The notes beneath the pieces were generated by a model. It saw nothing but the letters and a program-made list of their open reading frames with translations, did not search any database and had not been told where the DNA came from. From contig OX031070.1 in assembly GCA_943736015.1 (NCBI GenBank), forward strand, positions 39,548,173 through 39,612,172: a stretch of DNA of 64,000 bases. The letters are read 5' to 3'. Each line of letters opens with the position of its first letter. Position 1 is the stretch's first letter. This document shows, piece by piece, positions 1 to 9,931 of this stretch. A program made the position numbers and the translations under genes. The stretch is from Tridacna crocea (taxonomy: Eukaryota; Mollusca; Bivalvia; Cardiida; Cardiidae).

Positions 1-1
1 C

Positions 2-632
2 GTCCGCCATCCAATAGCAAAACGTTATCCAGCGGAGCCGCCGCCTCGTATTGAAATGCAGATCCGGCGTGGTGTCTATGACGCACGTGACGACCCGTAT
101 GCATTTAGTGACGTTGTATGTGACTGTTTCCCGCGCACAAGCACGCATACGATACCGTCTATGTTTTACGACAAGATTGTTTGCCCGCACAGCCACAAAT
201 CCCACATACAGCCGGCCCAAGAACACCAGTTTAATTACCCGTGGACGACAGAATCGCTAGGACGACGACGAGAAGACGACGAACTGAGTGATAGACTTTC
301 TTTAATATCGGAGGAAGACGAACAACTACGCTTTACACCACATCGTTCGAATTCCCACCAACCTGACGAGCTGTCGATCAATACTGCGCCGCCATATTGG
401 TTCAAACGCGAAGCGTATCCCCGCACACATGACCCGCCTTATACGGCGCCTGTGAATAATATGGACATTGTGACGGGTACCAGAAAGGCGACGTCAATGA
501 AAGACGTCAGAGATCCTGGATTTAGAACGGATGATGCCGAGATACAAGGACGACGTAACGTCAGTCGCTCAGGGTTTCCGCAGCATAGTCGGCTCTCTAA
601 TAGACAGTTCACCGGAAATTACGTAGATCCAA
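2..632 (+). CDS. Penultimate exon of an unidentified protein (C-terminal region)
   Basis: The frame is open from base 2 to a splice donor after base 632 (A|GTATGT); read on unspliced, it hits TGA at 647-649. An ATG at 56 lies inside the open frame, so the true start is probably left of the window. The ~210 residues are polar: a short Cys pair near VVCDCFP, an acidic patch (RRREDDELSDRLSLISEEDE), and many Pro, Ser, Arg and Asp. No membrane segment or recognisable domain is seen, so a disordered cytoplasmic tail or linker is possible. GC is higher than in the flanking DNA, as expected for coding sequence. Codon phase joins exactly to the exon at 1099. The family is not recognised and no function is proposed. 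Coding status is well supported by length and splice phase. Confidence 0.8.
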
Positions 633-744
633 GTATGTATGTTATATGATTATATATGAGCATTAGAAGAGAACCTATACCTTTCTGAATACATACAGAC
701 AACAAAATACATGTATAAGCTGGTCTAAACAAAGAGGGCGACTT

Positions 745-821
745 CGTCGGTTTACTTCAAAAACCTCTTAACTACAGCTTGTTTCAAGCTGTAGTTACGA
801 GGTTTTTGAAGTAAACCGACG
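745..821. mobile_element. P-type palindrome in the host gene intron
   Basis: Both arms read CGTCGGTTTACTTC inward over ~35 bp with a TTT loop. The 77-bp hairpin recurs at 2011-2089 and 33901-33969, so it is a dispersed element. It lies in the intron between the two exons of the first gene. Confidence 0.7.
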
Positions 822-1098
822 CATGCTCCGCAACAAGTTCTGATTACCTAATCGTTTGAATCTAGATCTACCAATCATTCTGCAAACACGACATTTTAAG
901 CCCTGCTGGTAACTGATTGGGAAAATGCTGTGGGATGAGGAACTCTTGCTTGGAACAGTGATATTTCTCACCAAACTTTTATTCGTAAAATTTAGTTTTT
1001 CGTTAGCTGAAACATCCTTTAAACCAACGAGACAAATGTTAAAAGAACTGAATATTAGCCCTTAAACTTAATAATTTATTTCTTTTATTCATTTGCAG

Positions 1099-1208
1099 AG
1101 GATGGAAAGATTTATAGATACAATGTAAACTATGACGGAACGCCTAACCCACAAGCAAGTAGACAACGCACTCAGAAACCAGAGCGAAAACCCATGACAG
1201 CCACGTGA
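1099..1208 (+). CDS. Terminal exon of the same unidentified protein
   Basis: A pyrimidine-rich acceptor ending ATTTGCAG at 1098 is followed by 110 bases. Joined to base 632 they complete an AAG codon and read KDGKIYRYNVNYDGTPNPQA, then a basic Gln/Arg/Lys-rich tail ending KPMTAT and TGA at 1206-1208. The phase fit, the strong acceptor and the in-frame stop support a real last exon. The intron (633-1098) contains one P-type palindrome at 745-821. No AATAAA was found soon after the stop, so the length of the 3' UTR is unknown. The end does not match a standard PDZ-binding motif. Confidence 0.75.
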
Positions 1209-1864
1209 TCACGCATGCTCAATAGATTACTAGATTGATTGTATGTTAGCAGACCGGATGACACGTACTCTAGTTTTTAGGGACTATTTATTTGTATCAA
1301 TTGTGCAAAGAAAACTGTTACATAGTCAATCACTCTTTCATTGAAGATAACCAGTTATCGCCCCTTGATGAGTGGATAGATTCATAGGTTGACCAGGCTG
1401 ATCATGCAGTTCGGACTTAGAACCTTTAATGAGAGCAACTAACACTCTATTTTTATTGGTGTCTAGCTCGGAATTAGTCTTTAACTTGTCAAGGCTAACA
1501 CTATTATACAGGCTTCATTCAAGGAATACAAAATGGTCCGTGGAATCATTCTAGAAATACTTAATTGTCTCTCTTGAATGAGATCTCGCTTAACTTTATT
1601 CATATAGACCTTGTGGTCAGTACTAACATTAGAAATCTTAATGCCGGTCTAACCATTTACTCCAAGACTAGAGTTCTTATTGGCTGAAGCGATCTGTCTT
1701 AACTTGTCACGTGACCAGTCTCGGACTTTTATACCTTGGGAAAGGGAGTCTCGATCAATAGCGACCAAATGAAGTATTTTTCATCAGTAAGCAATTCAAA
1801 CACCGATTGGAATGTTCAAGTTCTGCTCATAAAAAATATCTTAAGCCTTTATACCTGACTTTTT
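1209..1864. other. 3' flank or UTR of first gene, nothing recognised
   Basis: AT-rich sequence without a convincing reading frame or a repeat shared with the rest of the window. It may hold the 3' UTR, but no clear poly(A) signal was found. Confidence 0.4.
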
Positions 1865-2001
1865 CTAACTTTGAAAGTGACGCACTTATGATCAGCTAAA
1901 CCATTGCTTTGGCCAATCAGCAATTGTTTTATTTTAAGACTTAGAAAATTCTAGAGAATAAGGTTTTGATTGTTCTTAAGAATGGTTGGTAAATACGGAC
2001 A
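1865..2001. mobile_element. F-element fragment
   Basis: Degraded half of the F palindrome: the GGCCAATCAGCAATTG region and the terminal GAATGGTTGGTAAATACGG are recognisable, while the left terminus is lost. Confidence 0.5.
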
Positions 2002-2010
2002 CAGTTTATG

Positions 2011-2089
2011 TCGTCGGTTTACTTCCAAAACCTCGTAACTACAGCTTGTTTCAAGCTGTAGTTACGAGGTTCTGGAAATAAACCGACGA
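2011..2089. mobile_element. P-type palindrome with TATG duplication
   Basis: Second copy of the CGTCGGTTTACTTC hairpin, extended by a T/A pair. The identical 4-mer TATG occurs on both sides (2007-2010 and 2090-2093), consistent with a target-site duplication. Confidence 0.7.
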
Positions 2090-2535
2090 TATGCTGAATG
2101 CAACTCTGTAACAACCCTAAACCAGACTGTGAAGTTTTGTACAGCCTGATCTTGATCTATATTATAGGCAAAAGGGATTAGGATGACCAACATAACAGGC
2201 CTTTGAAGCTGAATTAGTTAGTACAAAACACTGAAATTTTCATTGGTCGATCATCGAGCACTGTCATTAAAAATATCGCATTAGCTATGCGCAAATGTGC
2301 TATTCTTAGTAACGGTGTCTGATGATCAAGCAATGAGAATTTAGGTATACCGTGATAGTAAAAATGGACTTTTTGTGGCCTAGGCAAGAATAACTGACAG
2401 TTTAATAGGTTTAAAATTACTATCATGGTATCATTACCCCAAATAAACGTTGTGGAAAATTACTACAAAATAGGGTTTTGGAATTACTCAAAATGTTCAG
2501 CGATTACTATTCGCTTAGATAGCATTAAGGCAGTA
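2090..2535. other. Unassigned AT-rich stretch
   Basis: Only a weak hp3 half-core remnant (CCTGATCTTGATCTA, near 2146) was noticed. No exon is supported. Confidence 0.3.
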
Positions 2536-2539
2536 CCAT

Positions 2540-2650
2540 TCTAATGGAAAACAGCTATTTCCACTTTCATGTTATTCTAAAAAAAAGTTGCTATGATTGA
2601 AAATGAGTATTTTTGTACTACTTTGACCGAGCCACTTTTCCCATTTTTTT
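2540..2650. mobile_element. N-element fragment
   Basis: Matches the interior of the complete N copies (AACAGCTATTTCCAC, then a GAGCCACTTTTCCC segment); both termini are missing. Confidence 0.5.
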
Positions 2651-2804
2651 CCTTATTTATCAACAAATAAGGAATTTCATTCCAATTTGCACCAGAAGCG
2701 TTAGGATGGTAATAACTTAAAGCGTTTAATAAAGAACGTCAGGGATCTGAATCAGTTATCTAAACATAAGGCTATAGTATCTAAGCGACCTCAAGGATGA
2801 TAGA

Positions 2805-2872
2805 TTTTCAAAACATTGTGGGAAAAGGAGAAAATGCTGCCACCAGCATTTTCTCCCGTTTCTACAATGTTC
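2805..2872. mobile_element. hp1 hairpin remnant
   Basis: The hp1 hairpin is recognisable with an altered loop (ATGCTGCCACCAGCAT) and a diverged right arm. Outer flanks and TTAA are not identifiable. Confidence 0.6.
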
Positions 2873-2904
2873 TGTACCTGTTTCAGAACTAAATACATGT
2901 ACTA

Positions 2905-3342
2905 CTGATCGAGTGAACATCAACCGTAATATTATCACGTGAAAACATTACTGATGATGTTCACGAGATGAAATGAATTTCGATCTTTTTCTGAAAAAAG
3001 AAAACAAAACAAAATATTCTATTTATTTCACTCTTTTAACCCTTCCTGGAAGAAGCTTTTAAAAAAATCCAGTACAATTCTTTTTAGTTATTTCCCGTGG
3101 TGTACCCCTTCCGCAAAGCAACGCATTAATTATAATATTACGTCAAGCGCGAGAAATGTAAGGTAAATGACGTCAAGCGCGAGAAATGTAAGGCATATTT
3201 TCATCTGGTTGTGAGTCAGGCGCATTTTACCCAGATAACTAGAATATATCAATCGGTATTTTCACCGGTCGTACCCGTGGAATATCGAAAAATATTTTCA
3301 CCGCTATTTCTCGATATCCTACCGGAAAGCGTGAAATAGAAT
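2905..3342. mobile_element. L element, copy 1
   Basis: Shared with copies near 12388 and 43028: a leading imperfect hairpin, then a CGTCAAGCGCGAGAAATG block, then inverted CGGTATTTTCACC and CTACCGG segments. This copy carries an internal 30-bp direct duplication of the CGTCAAGCGCGAG block (3140-3169, 3170-3199). Confidence 0.65.
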
Positions 3343-3470
3343 TTTAGTCATTTAGCAAGAGGTTACAGGAATTCTAAACTTCGGAAGAGCACCCGCTCAT
3401 CTATGTTGTATCTTCTTTAACTGTGATAAAAATCCGCGGCTGCTTTTCCAAAAACAAAAATTCGAGGCAT

Positions 3471-3688
3471 GCTATGGGAAAAGGGGGTTTTAATGCATTT
3501 CTCAGACGTAACATACCAAGCAAGCTGTCATACAGTCAAGAATCCATACAGAATCCATTTAGTCTAAAAATCGACTGATATCATTAGGTAAAATGGTCCT
3601 TGATCAAACAGAAAATTTACGAATAGCAAACAGTTTCGACCCATGTCAGCCTGCGCGGACTGCGCCGATACTTTTTGCATATGCATCA
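3471..3688. mobile_element. D element, copy 1
   Basis: Starts GGGAAAAGGGGGTTTTAATG and contains a GTCAGCCTGCGC core with a damaged right arm. It ends ATGCATCAA directly against the next hp1 element. Confidence 0.6.
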
Positions 3689-3689
3689 A

Positions 3690-3912
3690 CCCTTTCCCAA
3701 ACAATTCCTGGTTTTTACGGGTCAGGAATAGAAGCCTTTTGAAAACATCGTGGGAAAAGGAGAAAATGCTGGTAACCAGCATTTTCTCCTTTTCCCACAA
3801 TGTTTTCTACCCTATCATATACAAAAAAATCATCTTTTTAGCAACTGTTAATTTGTCATCTGCAAAATGCTTTCAATTTGGTCAGGCTCAAAATTTGCCG
3901 TTTGGGACAGGG
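3690..3912 (+). mobile_element. hp1 element
   Basis: Begins CCCTTTCCCAAAC and ends GGG before TTAA (3913-3916); the left flank reads TCAA. Hairpin at 3741-3807. A single unpaired change (CATCG left, CAATG right) breaks otherwise perfect pairing. Confidence 0.85.
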
Positions 3913-4163
3913 TTAAGTTCCTTTTTCACAGAGGACGGCTCGTAGGCAACAGATAAACACCTGCTAGGAGACATAATAAAATCGCAAAGAGGAAACAGGG
4001 GGAAGTGAAAAGCACTTCAGGAGCAGTTTTTACCGTCTCCGCTTTCACATAAAAGCATTGTAATAGAAATAACACTCGGCAAAATTGTGCCGGTAAATAG
4101 GTACGAGTACCTGCATGGTATCAGACAGAAACGAGAGATTTTTTCCGGCTCTTCTAGGTTAAT

Positions 4164-4365
4164 CAGGGCCCGTATTCACCAACCATTCTTAAGAACATTC
4201 TTAGTCTTATTCTTCAGAATTTCGTCAGTGTGAAAGTAACAGAACTTCCGATTGGCTAAACCATATGGTTTAGCCAATCAGAAGTCCTTTTACTTTCACT
4301 GTCAGAAAATCTTGAAGAATAAGACAAAGGACGTTCTTAAGAATGGTTGGGGAATACGGGCCCTG
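4164..4365. mobile_element. F element, complete palindrome
   Basis: Starts CAGGGCCCGTATTCACC and ends with the reverse complement. The arms run almost the full length, through AACCATTCTTAAGAAC and GATTGGCTAAACCAT. CAGGG ends suggest a hAT-type MITE, but no 8-bp duplication is evident. Confidence 0.75.
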
Positions 4366-4368
4366 TTT

Positions 4369-4433
4369 GTTTGTACGGTGTTTTTAGCGCCGTTTTCCAG
4401 CAATATTTCAGTTATATCGCTACGGCCATGCTT
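4369..4433 (-). mobile_element. SINE-G 3' end fragment
   Basis: Reverse-oriented SINE-G tail (GTGTTTTTAGCGCCG, ATATCGCTACGGCC) lying just before a forward copy. Confidence 0.55.
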
Positions 4434-4442
4434 AAATTGCCA

Positions 4443-5025
4443 AGGCCCGGTAACTCAGTCGGTAACGCGCAGAACTTGAGAGCAAGGGGGGTCGTGGGTT
4501 CGATCTCTGGCTCGGCCAATTTCTTTCCGAGGATTGATGATAGTCATTGCGACAGGATTCATTCCTCTCCCATCGCTGACCAATGTTTCGACAATGGTTA
4601 TGTGGGTAAGAAAATTGTGCAAAGCACTGGTTGGTTGTATTGGTTGTATTGGGGTTTGACGCCACTTTAACAGCTAAGGTCATATCATGGCGGTCGGTGA
4701 CGCACATGTGTTTCCTGGCTTTCCCACACTCTGAGTACTAGTACCACTTTCTTTCCAAAGCCACCGACTTCTTTTCACACATGTTTCAGCAGAGGTGAGA
4801 GGCGAAAATACGCCGGAAAGAAAGTTTGCCTCAACCGGGTATCGAACTCACAACCACCACGTCATGAGTCTGACACGCTCACCACAGAGCCACCCGGGCG
4901 GGCCGCAAAGCACTGGTAAAAGAGACTCCAGAACGCACGGATAGGTGCTCTGGCCGCCGCTGTATAACTGTAATAATTTTGAAAACGGTGTTAAACACCA
5001 TACAATCAATCAGTCAATCATGCTT
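4443..5025 (+). mobile_element. SINE-G, full length, interrupted by SINE-H
   Basis: The 5' part is tRNA-like: GGCCCGGTAACTCAGTCGG supplies an A box and GGGTTCGATCTC a B box. The body runs to 4631, resumes at 4918, and ends AACGGTGTTAAACACC followed by a (CAAT)-type tail. The internal Pol III promoter and A-rich simple tail mark a tRNA-derived SINE, presumably moved by a LINE. Confidence 0.85.
4632..4904 (-). mobile_element. SINE-H nested in SINE-G, with 13-bp duplication
   Basis: On the minus strand the right end is a tRNA-like head (GTGGCTCTGTGGTGAGCG, then GAGTTCGATACCC). GCAAAGCACTGGT is repeated exactly on both sides (4619-4631, 4905-4917), a 13-bp target-site duplication inside SINE-G. 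A second copy of the family lies at 60228-60479. Confidence 0.9.
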
Positions 5026-5028
5026 TAG

Positions 5029-5249
5029 CTCATTACAACACGAGAAAATTTTGGACTGGTCCAAATTGAAAGCATTTGCAGACGGCAAAATAAAGGTGAC
5101 TATAAGCTAGAATTTGTTCTGGGAAGGGTAGAAAACACTGTGGGAAAAGGAGAAAATGCTGGTAACCAGCATTTTCTCCTTTTCCCACAGTGTTTTCAAA
5201 AGGTGTCTTTCTCAGGGGCGTCAAAAGTGGGGATTGTGTGGTAATGGGG
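5029..5249 (-). mobile_element. hp1 element with CACTG/CAGTG arm pair
   Basis: Flanks include GCATTTGCAGACGGC on the left. Hairpin at 5131-5197. Both arms carry the CACTGTG/CACAGTG version of the stem. The loop base reads A (GGTAACC), as in '+' copies, although the flanks are in '-' orientation. Confidence 0.8.
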
Positions 5250-5297
5250 TTTTAATTAACTTCGGGGTTTTATTGGTGATTTGTACAGTATTTTAAC

Positions 5298-5412
5298 ACA
5301 GCCAGTGGCTACTTTCCCGTACAGACATTGTGGAAACAATGGCCAGAGAGAGGAATGAATCCTGTGGCCATGACCAAAATCAATCATAGAAAAGAAAATG
5401 GCCGAGATCGGC
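5298..5412 (-). mobile_element. SINE-G internal fragment
   Basis: Contains GCCAGTGGCTACTTTCCC and GAGGAATGAATCCTG of the SINE-G body, truncated on both sides. Confidence 0.6.
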
Positions 5413-5417
5413 ATTGA

Positions 5418-5628
5418 AGCCGGTGTAATGCAGAGAAATTACCCTCCCCCACAAAATGACCCATGGGTCATTTCACTACGTAGAGGAATGACCCGGGTCA
5501 TTATTCTACGTAGAAAAATAACGCCAGGGTCTCTATGTAGAGGAATGACCCGGGTCATTATTCTACGTAGAGAAATGACCCATGGGTCATTTTGGAGGGG
5601 AGGGTAATTTCTCTGCATTACACCGGCT
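5418..5628. mobile_element. Palindrome built of smaller palindromes
   Basis: The ends form a ~31-bp inverted repeat beginning AGCCGGTGTAATGC. Inside are repeated self-complementary units: ATGACCCATGGGTCAT twice and AATGACCCGGGTCATT twice, joined by CTACGTAGA spacers. The family is not recognised and no flanking duplication is clear. Confidence 0.75.
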
Positions 5629-5639
5629 CTTTCAAATTG

Positions 5640-5845
5640 ACTCAAATTGAAAAAAAAACAACATACGAATGAGAAACTTGACATTGATACAAATAAAAGC
5701 GCTTTGACATGGCGGAAAACATTGTGGAAGACAAGGAGAAAATGCTGGTTGCCAGCAGTTTTTTTCCTTTTCCCACAATGTTTTCCAGAAGCCATTTTCT
5801 TCGGAGTCGTTGAAATTCAGGATTGTGTGATAAAAGATTTAAATG
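5640..5845 (-). mobile_element. Degenerate hp1 element
   Basis: Hairpin at 5715-5785 with several mismatches; the right flank ends GTGTGATAAAAG. The left flank is poorly preserved. Confidence 0.6.
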
Positions 5846-5966
5846 AATTTTAAGATTGTTTGATAAAACTTGATAAAGTTTTGATTCTTAAGATTGCAAA
5901 CTGGGGTATGGTGGATTAATTGTAAACCGTGGATATCTTTTGCATTCCCTTTTTTTCATACTTTAA

Positions 5967-6187
5967 CCCATTACCACACAATCCCTACTTTTGACGACCC
6001 TGAGAAAGAAGCCTTTAGAAAACATTGTGGGAAAAGGAGAAAATGCTGGTAACCAGCATTTTCTCCTTTTCCCACAATGCTTTCTACCCTTCACAAAACA
6101 AATTTCAAATTTTCAGTTGCTTTTATTTTGTCGTCTGAAAATGCTTTCAATTTGGACCAGTCTAAAAATTTCTCATAGGGTAAAGAG
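5967..6187 (+). mobile_element. hp1 element, complete, TTAA both sides
   Basis: TTAA at 5963-5966 and 6188-6191 flank a 221-bp element starting CCCATTACCACAC. Hairpin at 6018-6084. A good reference copy for the + orientation. Confidence 0.9.
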
Positions 6188-6191
6188 TTAA

Positions 6192-6431
6192 TTTTTACAT
6201 TTTTCATAAAATTGAAAACAGAAAAGCAAGCATGATTATGGCTGCCATTCCACGTCTAGAGTTACAAATGTTATTAAGACTGGCTTTACAAATGCTGATA
6301 AGATTTCGTTTCATGAATGCAAAAAGGATTGCTGTAGATTATTTATAAGTCTTGACAATCTGCTGCAAGCGTTTTTGTTTTGACACTTAACTGCACAACT
6401 CCAAGTTTACACGACCTACAGGGTGAAAACC
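6192..6431. other. Unassigned AT-rich stretch
   Basis: No frame with splice support and no family shared with the rest of the window was noticed. Confidence 0.3.
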
Positions 6432-6435
6432 TTAA

Positions 6436-6960
6436 AGGTGGCCCTTCAGAAAATTTTACGAAAATACAAAAAAATTATCCTTATACTCCCAAAGCCTTAT
6501 TATTTTCATTCATAAAACCCCTGTAGTCGAAAACCATCCGACAACCGTAGAGAAATCAGAGATTTGCTACAGCTCAGGTCGACACTGAAGGGAAACACCG
6601 TCTATTTTTACATCAGCTACTCGCTCATTTACATACCGGAAATATATAGACGAAGCTTCAAACATAGCATTCATAGTTCTAGACATTTGGAAAATAATTA
6701 CATGTTTGTCATGTTATCGAATGTAAGAGTCATAAGTCACGTGCTACTCACTTAACCTTCCCACAATGCTTTTTTGATTTTTGGCGGGAAATCTAAAAAT
6801 AGCTTAAGAGGCTATGTAGTCTTTTAAGGGAATACCACCAATTTTTTTTTTTGAAATTTCATGATTCTTGATTATTGATGAATTATATTGTTTTTTTCAT
6901 ATAAATTTCAGTGGTACATATATTTTTAAATTTGGTGTGGTGTGAAAATTCTAAATACCC
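6436..6960 (+). mobile_element. M element, copy 1 (3' end lost)
   Basis: Begins AGGTGGCCCTTCAG right after TTAA (6432-6435). Collinear with complete copies at 16082 and 22510 for ~525 bp. The final CCACCT is lost where an hp1 remnant begins. No open frame; non-autonomous. Confidence 0.75.
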
Positions 6961-7272
6961 AAGATGTTGGTAACCGGCAATTTCTCTTTGTCCAACAATG
7001 TTCTTCTAGTCATAGATTCTAGATAATTTATAAGCCATGACAACTTGCTGTAAACTTTTTTTTTCAATCCAACCCTTTTCCACACAACCCTGAGTATAAA
7101 CGATCACAAGGGTGAAAGACATTGAAAATGCCGGCATTTTTTTTCTCCTTTTGTCACAATTTTTCTATCAATGTACAAACAAATACCACCATTCGAACCA
7201 TATCTCAACTGCCATCCGCAGAAACTTTCAATTTGGACGAGTCTAAAAGTTTCTCGTCTGCTACAGAGTTGA
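6961..7272 (+). mobile_element. Two hp1 remnants, the second nearly full length
   Basis: 6961-7015 is a truncated hairpin. 7073-7268 is a diverged hp1 copy starting CCCTTTTCCACAC, with a much damaged stem and an end reading GAGTTGA instead of GGGTTAA. Confidence 0.55.
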
Positions 7273-7287
7273 GTTTTGTCTGTTTTA

Positions 7288-7499
7288 CCCTTTACCAAAC
7301 GACTTTACCAAATTCAAAGCATATATGCAGCAGACAAATAAGATATAGCTCCTCTGTCTTTGACTGGGTAGAAATTACAACAAAACATTGTGGAAAAAGG
7401 AGAAAATGCTGGTTACCAGCATTTTCTCCTTTTTCCTCAATGTTTTCAAAAGATGTATCATTTCCGGCTAGTTAAAGCTCGGGTTCATGTGGCAAAGGG
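7288..7499 (-). mobile_element. hp1 element flanked by TTTA instead of TTAA
   Basis: Starts CCCTTTACCAAACGAC and ends CAAAGGG. The flanks are TTTA on both sides (7284-7287, 7500-7503), a matching but non-canonical 4-mer. Hairpin at 7381-7447. Confidence 0.75.
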
Positions 7500-7503
7500 T
7501 TTA

Positions 7504-8218
7504 GTAGTTTAAACAACTACAACTAAAGAAAAAAAAAAGACCGCGAAAATTTACCCGTAATTGGGCCTACAGGGGCCCGTAAAACAAACAAGTCAATATT
7601 TTCAACCAATCGCAAATGCCTATTTATTCACTCGAATATTATCAATACCAAGAACTAGGTCAAAGCCAGTACATTCAGCAACGCCGCCAAAAAAGTTACT
7701 TAATTATAACTACTATGACTTATCTTGATTATTTCCTGGTATTTAAAGTTATTTATAGTAACATACTTTCAGGGCGCCTGCTTCTCCGCCTGTAATTTCA
7801 TAATTTCAAGCATTATGCCCATTTACCTAAACCCCGTCCATTTATTATAATCCAGGTAAACCCATTACTGACTATCGACTGTGTGAGTTTACGACCTGGA
7901 AAGAGGGGTGGAAAGGGGGGGGGGGGTAGTGGAGGAAATGGTTTTGAAAGCACTGTAGAAAGAAGAAACTTCACATCTGAAAACCCTGTTGTTAACGTTT
8001 TATAAAAATAACCCATGGCTTACATAACTTTATAAATCAATCATAAATAATGGCAATCTCTGGCAGGATATTTCTTTATCTACTTAGTTATGGCTTGATT
8101 TCCTTTTCTAGAAATTTAGGAGATAAACGCTATCCTGAAATAATTTGATACTCCTCCGTCACAGTTTGAATTTAAAAAAAAAAAAACTATTTAAATTAAA
8201 CCCATTTAATTCAATAAT
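7504..8218. other. Unassigned stretch with homopolymer G run
   Basis: Contains a G-rich run near 7900-7930 and poly(A) near 8176. No exon or family member is supported. Confidence 0.3.
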
Positions 8219-8481
8219 TGGAGTGCAACACGCGAAAAGGGTCATTCGGACATTTGCGTAAAATGTTGTCTCTGATCAGCGTATGCAGTCCGCACAGGCT
8301 AGTCCAAAAGGACACTTTCCGATTTTATGTGATTTTCTGTTTTACGCAAGTCTACTAAAGCACAAAATCTAATGTAGTCGTAAAGTGCCGTCTCGGATTA
8401 GCCTGCGCGGACTGCGCAGGCTAATCCGGGACGACACTTTACGCAAATGTCCGAATGCACCTTTTCGCGTGTTGCACTCCA
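8219..8481. mobile_element. E element, copy 1
   Basis: 263 bp with inverted ends TGGAGTGCAACACGCGAAAA and an inner CATTCGGACATTTGCG arm. Contains two internal palindromes of the GCCTGCGCGGACTGCGCAGG type. A second copy lies at 55452-55726. Confidence 0.8.
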
Positions 8482-8551
8482 TATAATACAACAGTTATAA
8501 CCAATGTTCACCCCTATCAAAACTTTCGTGAAAAGGTTACGATTTTAAGGC

Positions 8552-8670
8552 AGAAGGTTTTGAATGGGGAAAATGCAGTTTACCTGGATTTTCTCCTTTT
8601 CCTACAATGTTTTCAATAACCTTTCTTTCCGAGGGTCGTTAAAACATGGGTTCATTATAACCGGTGTATT
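8552..8670 (-). mobile_element. hp1 remnant
   Basis: Right arm (TTTTCTCCTTTTCCTACAATG) and the GGGTCGTTAAAA flank are recognisable; the left half is diverged. Confidence 0.5.
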
Positions 8671-9865
8671 TTGATTTTTTTTTTTTTAAATCAGCATGTA
8701 AACTCGATATCTTTCCAAAAAGTCTAGAACCAGTCTTAAACCCATAGTGACGTCATAGTCGACGTATTAAAAAGTGAGCATGAGAGACGGCACTAGCCAT
8801 AATCAGGTTATGAGCCTCATATCGTCTTGATTCCGTCAAAAGTACCTGAAAGATTCATCTAATTGTACTCGGCGATTCAACTTTTCGAGCAGGAGTGATA
8901 AACAGCAAGTTTACATGGCAGGCGAATCGTAAAAATACAATGAAACATTTGTATGATGTGATTAAATAAAGCCCACATACTGTTTGGCCCATATTTTGTT
9001 GGCCTCTGGTTTAAGTGCATAAAACAACTTTTGTCTTTGGAATTTGATTTCAGTGATAACGACGTACTATATCATACGTATTTCATTGTTCGGCAAAAAG
9101 AACTTCGAAGTTGCCATGCCCATTTGCCTAGCTTTAAATACCTTACAAAGCCATAGGCTGTAGAAGTCATACCAGAATTCTATTCCTGCTGAAGCATTCA
9201 CGCACGTTAACACCCAAAATGCAACATATGCCCATCGTTTGCAATATATGCAACTACACTGCAAAAAAGAACAAACGAACTTGAATTTTTTGTTGACTTT
9301 ACAACATATAAATTAGAATTTAAAATTTTTTACAATTTTCTGTTTTTTACAATTAGCTGGACATTTCCATTGAATTTTGCCGGCAGATTCGGGATTTTAA
9401 ACATTAAGCTATGTCGTACATAGTTTATTAATTAAGTTGGAACTGTTTCTAGCTAGGAAGGACCTAGTTCTTAGAGTACTTGGACTGTTTCGACAGTAAT
9501 TACAAAAACATCGACGTATATATTACAGATATTACTCTTTCTTTCAATATGAGTGCATATCTATGAATAGACTGCATGTGTGACCGCATGGCCTTTGACA
9601 GCAAGAATTATTCATTCAACAAAAATTGAAATGCCTTGCATCTGATAAATCGGCTGAGTAGCTTTCGTATCGCGTTGAATTGTGGGCAGATAAGTAGACG
9701 GTGATATTCGTTTTCTGTAACGTTCGGTGTATGTTTCTTTTTTACACACGGTTCACGCTTATGCACTTGAGAGCGATATCAAGATGTCTGTCAGATAAGA
9801 CTCCAAACTGGTCAGATAAAAATCTTAACTCTTCGGCTGCTTAGCTCAAACTAAAGACACCTTTG
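8671..9865. other. Unassigned 1.2-kb stretch
   Basis: No repeat shared elsewhere in the window was noticed. On the minus strand a strong acceptor-like site (pyrimidine tract ending TTTTTTGCAG, near 9265) precedes an open frame down to 9067, but it matches no known domain and its coding status is unproven. Confidence 0.3.
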
Positions 9866-9931
9866 CGGACAGTGTAGATCAAGATCAGACTGCACAGAAT
9901 ATGCAGTCTGATCTTTGATCTATACTGTCCG
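9866..9931. mobile_element. hp3 hairpin
   Basis: Arms CGGACAGTGTAGATC and GATCAGACTGCACA close on each other across 66 bp. A TTAA with a CTCTTCGGCTGC flank lies upstream (~9827), matching the outer sequence of other hp3 copies. Confidence 0.7.

Noticed and set aside
5141..5190. Rho-independent bacterial terminators or a plasmid origin at the strong hairpins
   Set aside because: The hairpins recur dozens of times inside TTAA-bounded elements in intron-bearing DNA; no bacterial gene context exists.
9067..9264. Minus-strand open frame after a strong acceptor-like site
   Set aside because: A good pyrimidine tract and a hydrophobic, signal-like sequence are present, but no domain, no convincing partner exon and no phase match to the FReD exons (that phase meets a stop at once).
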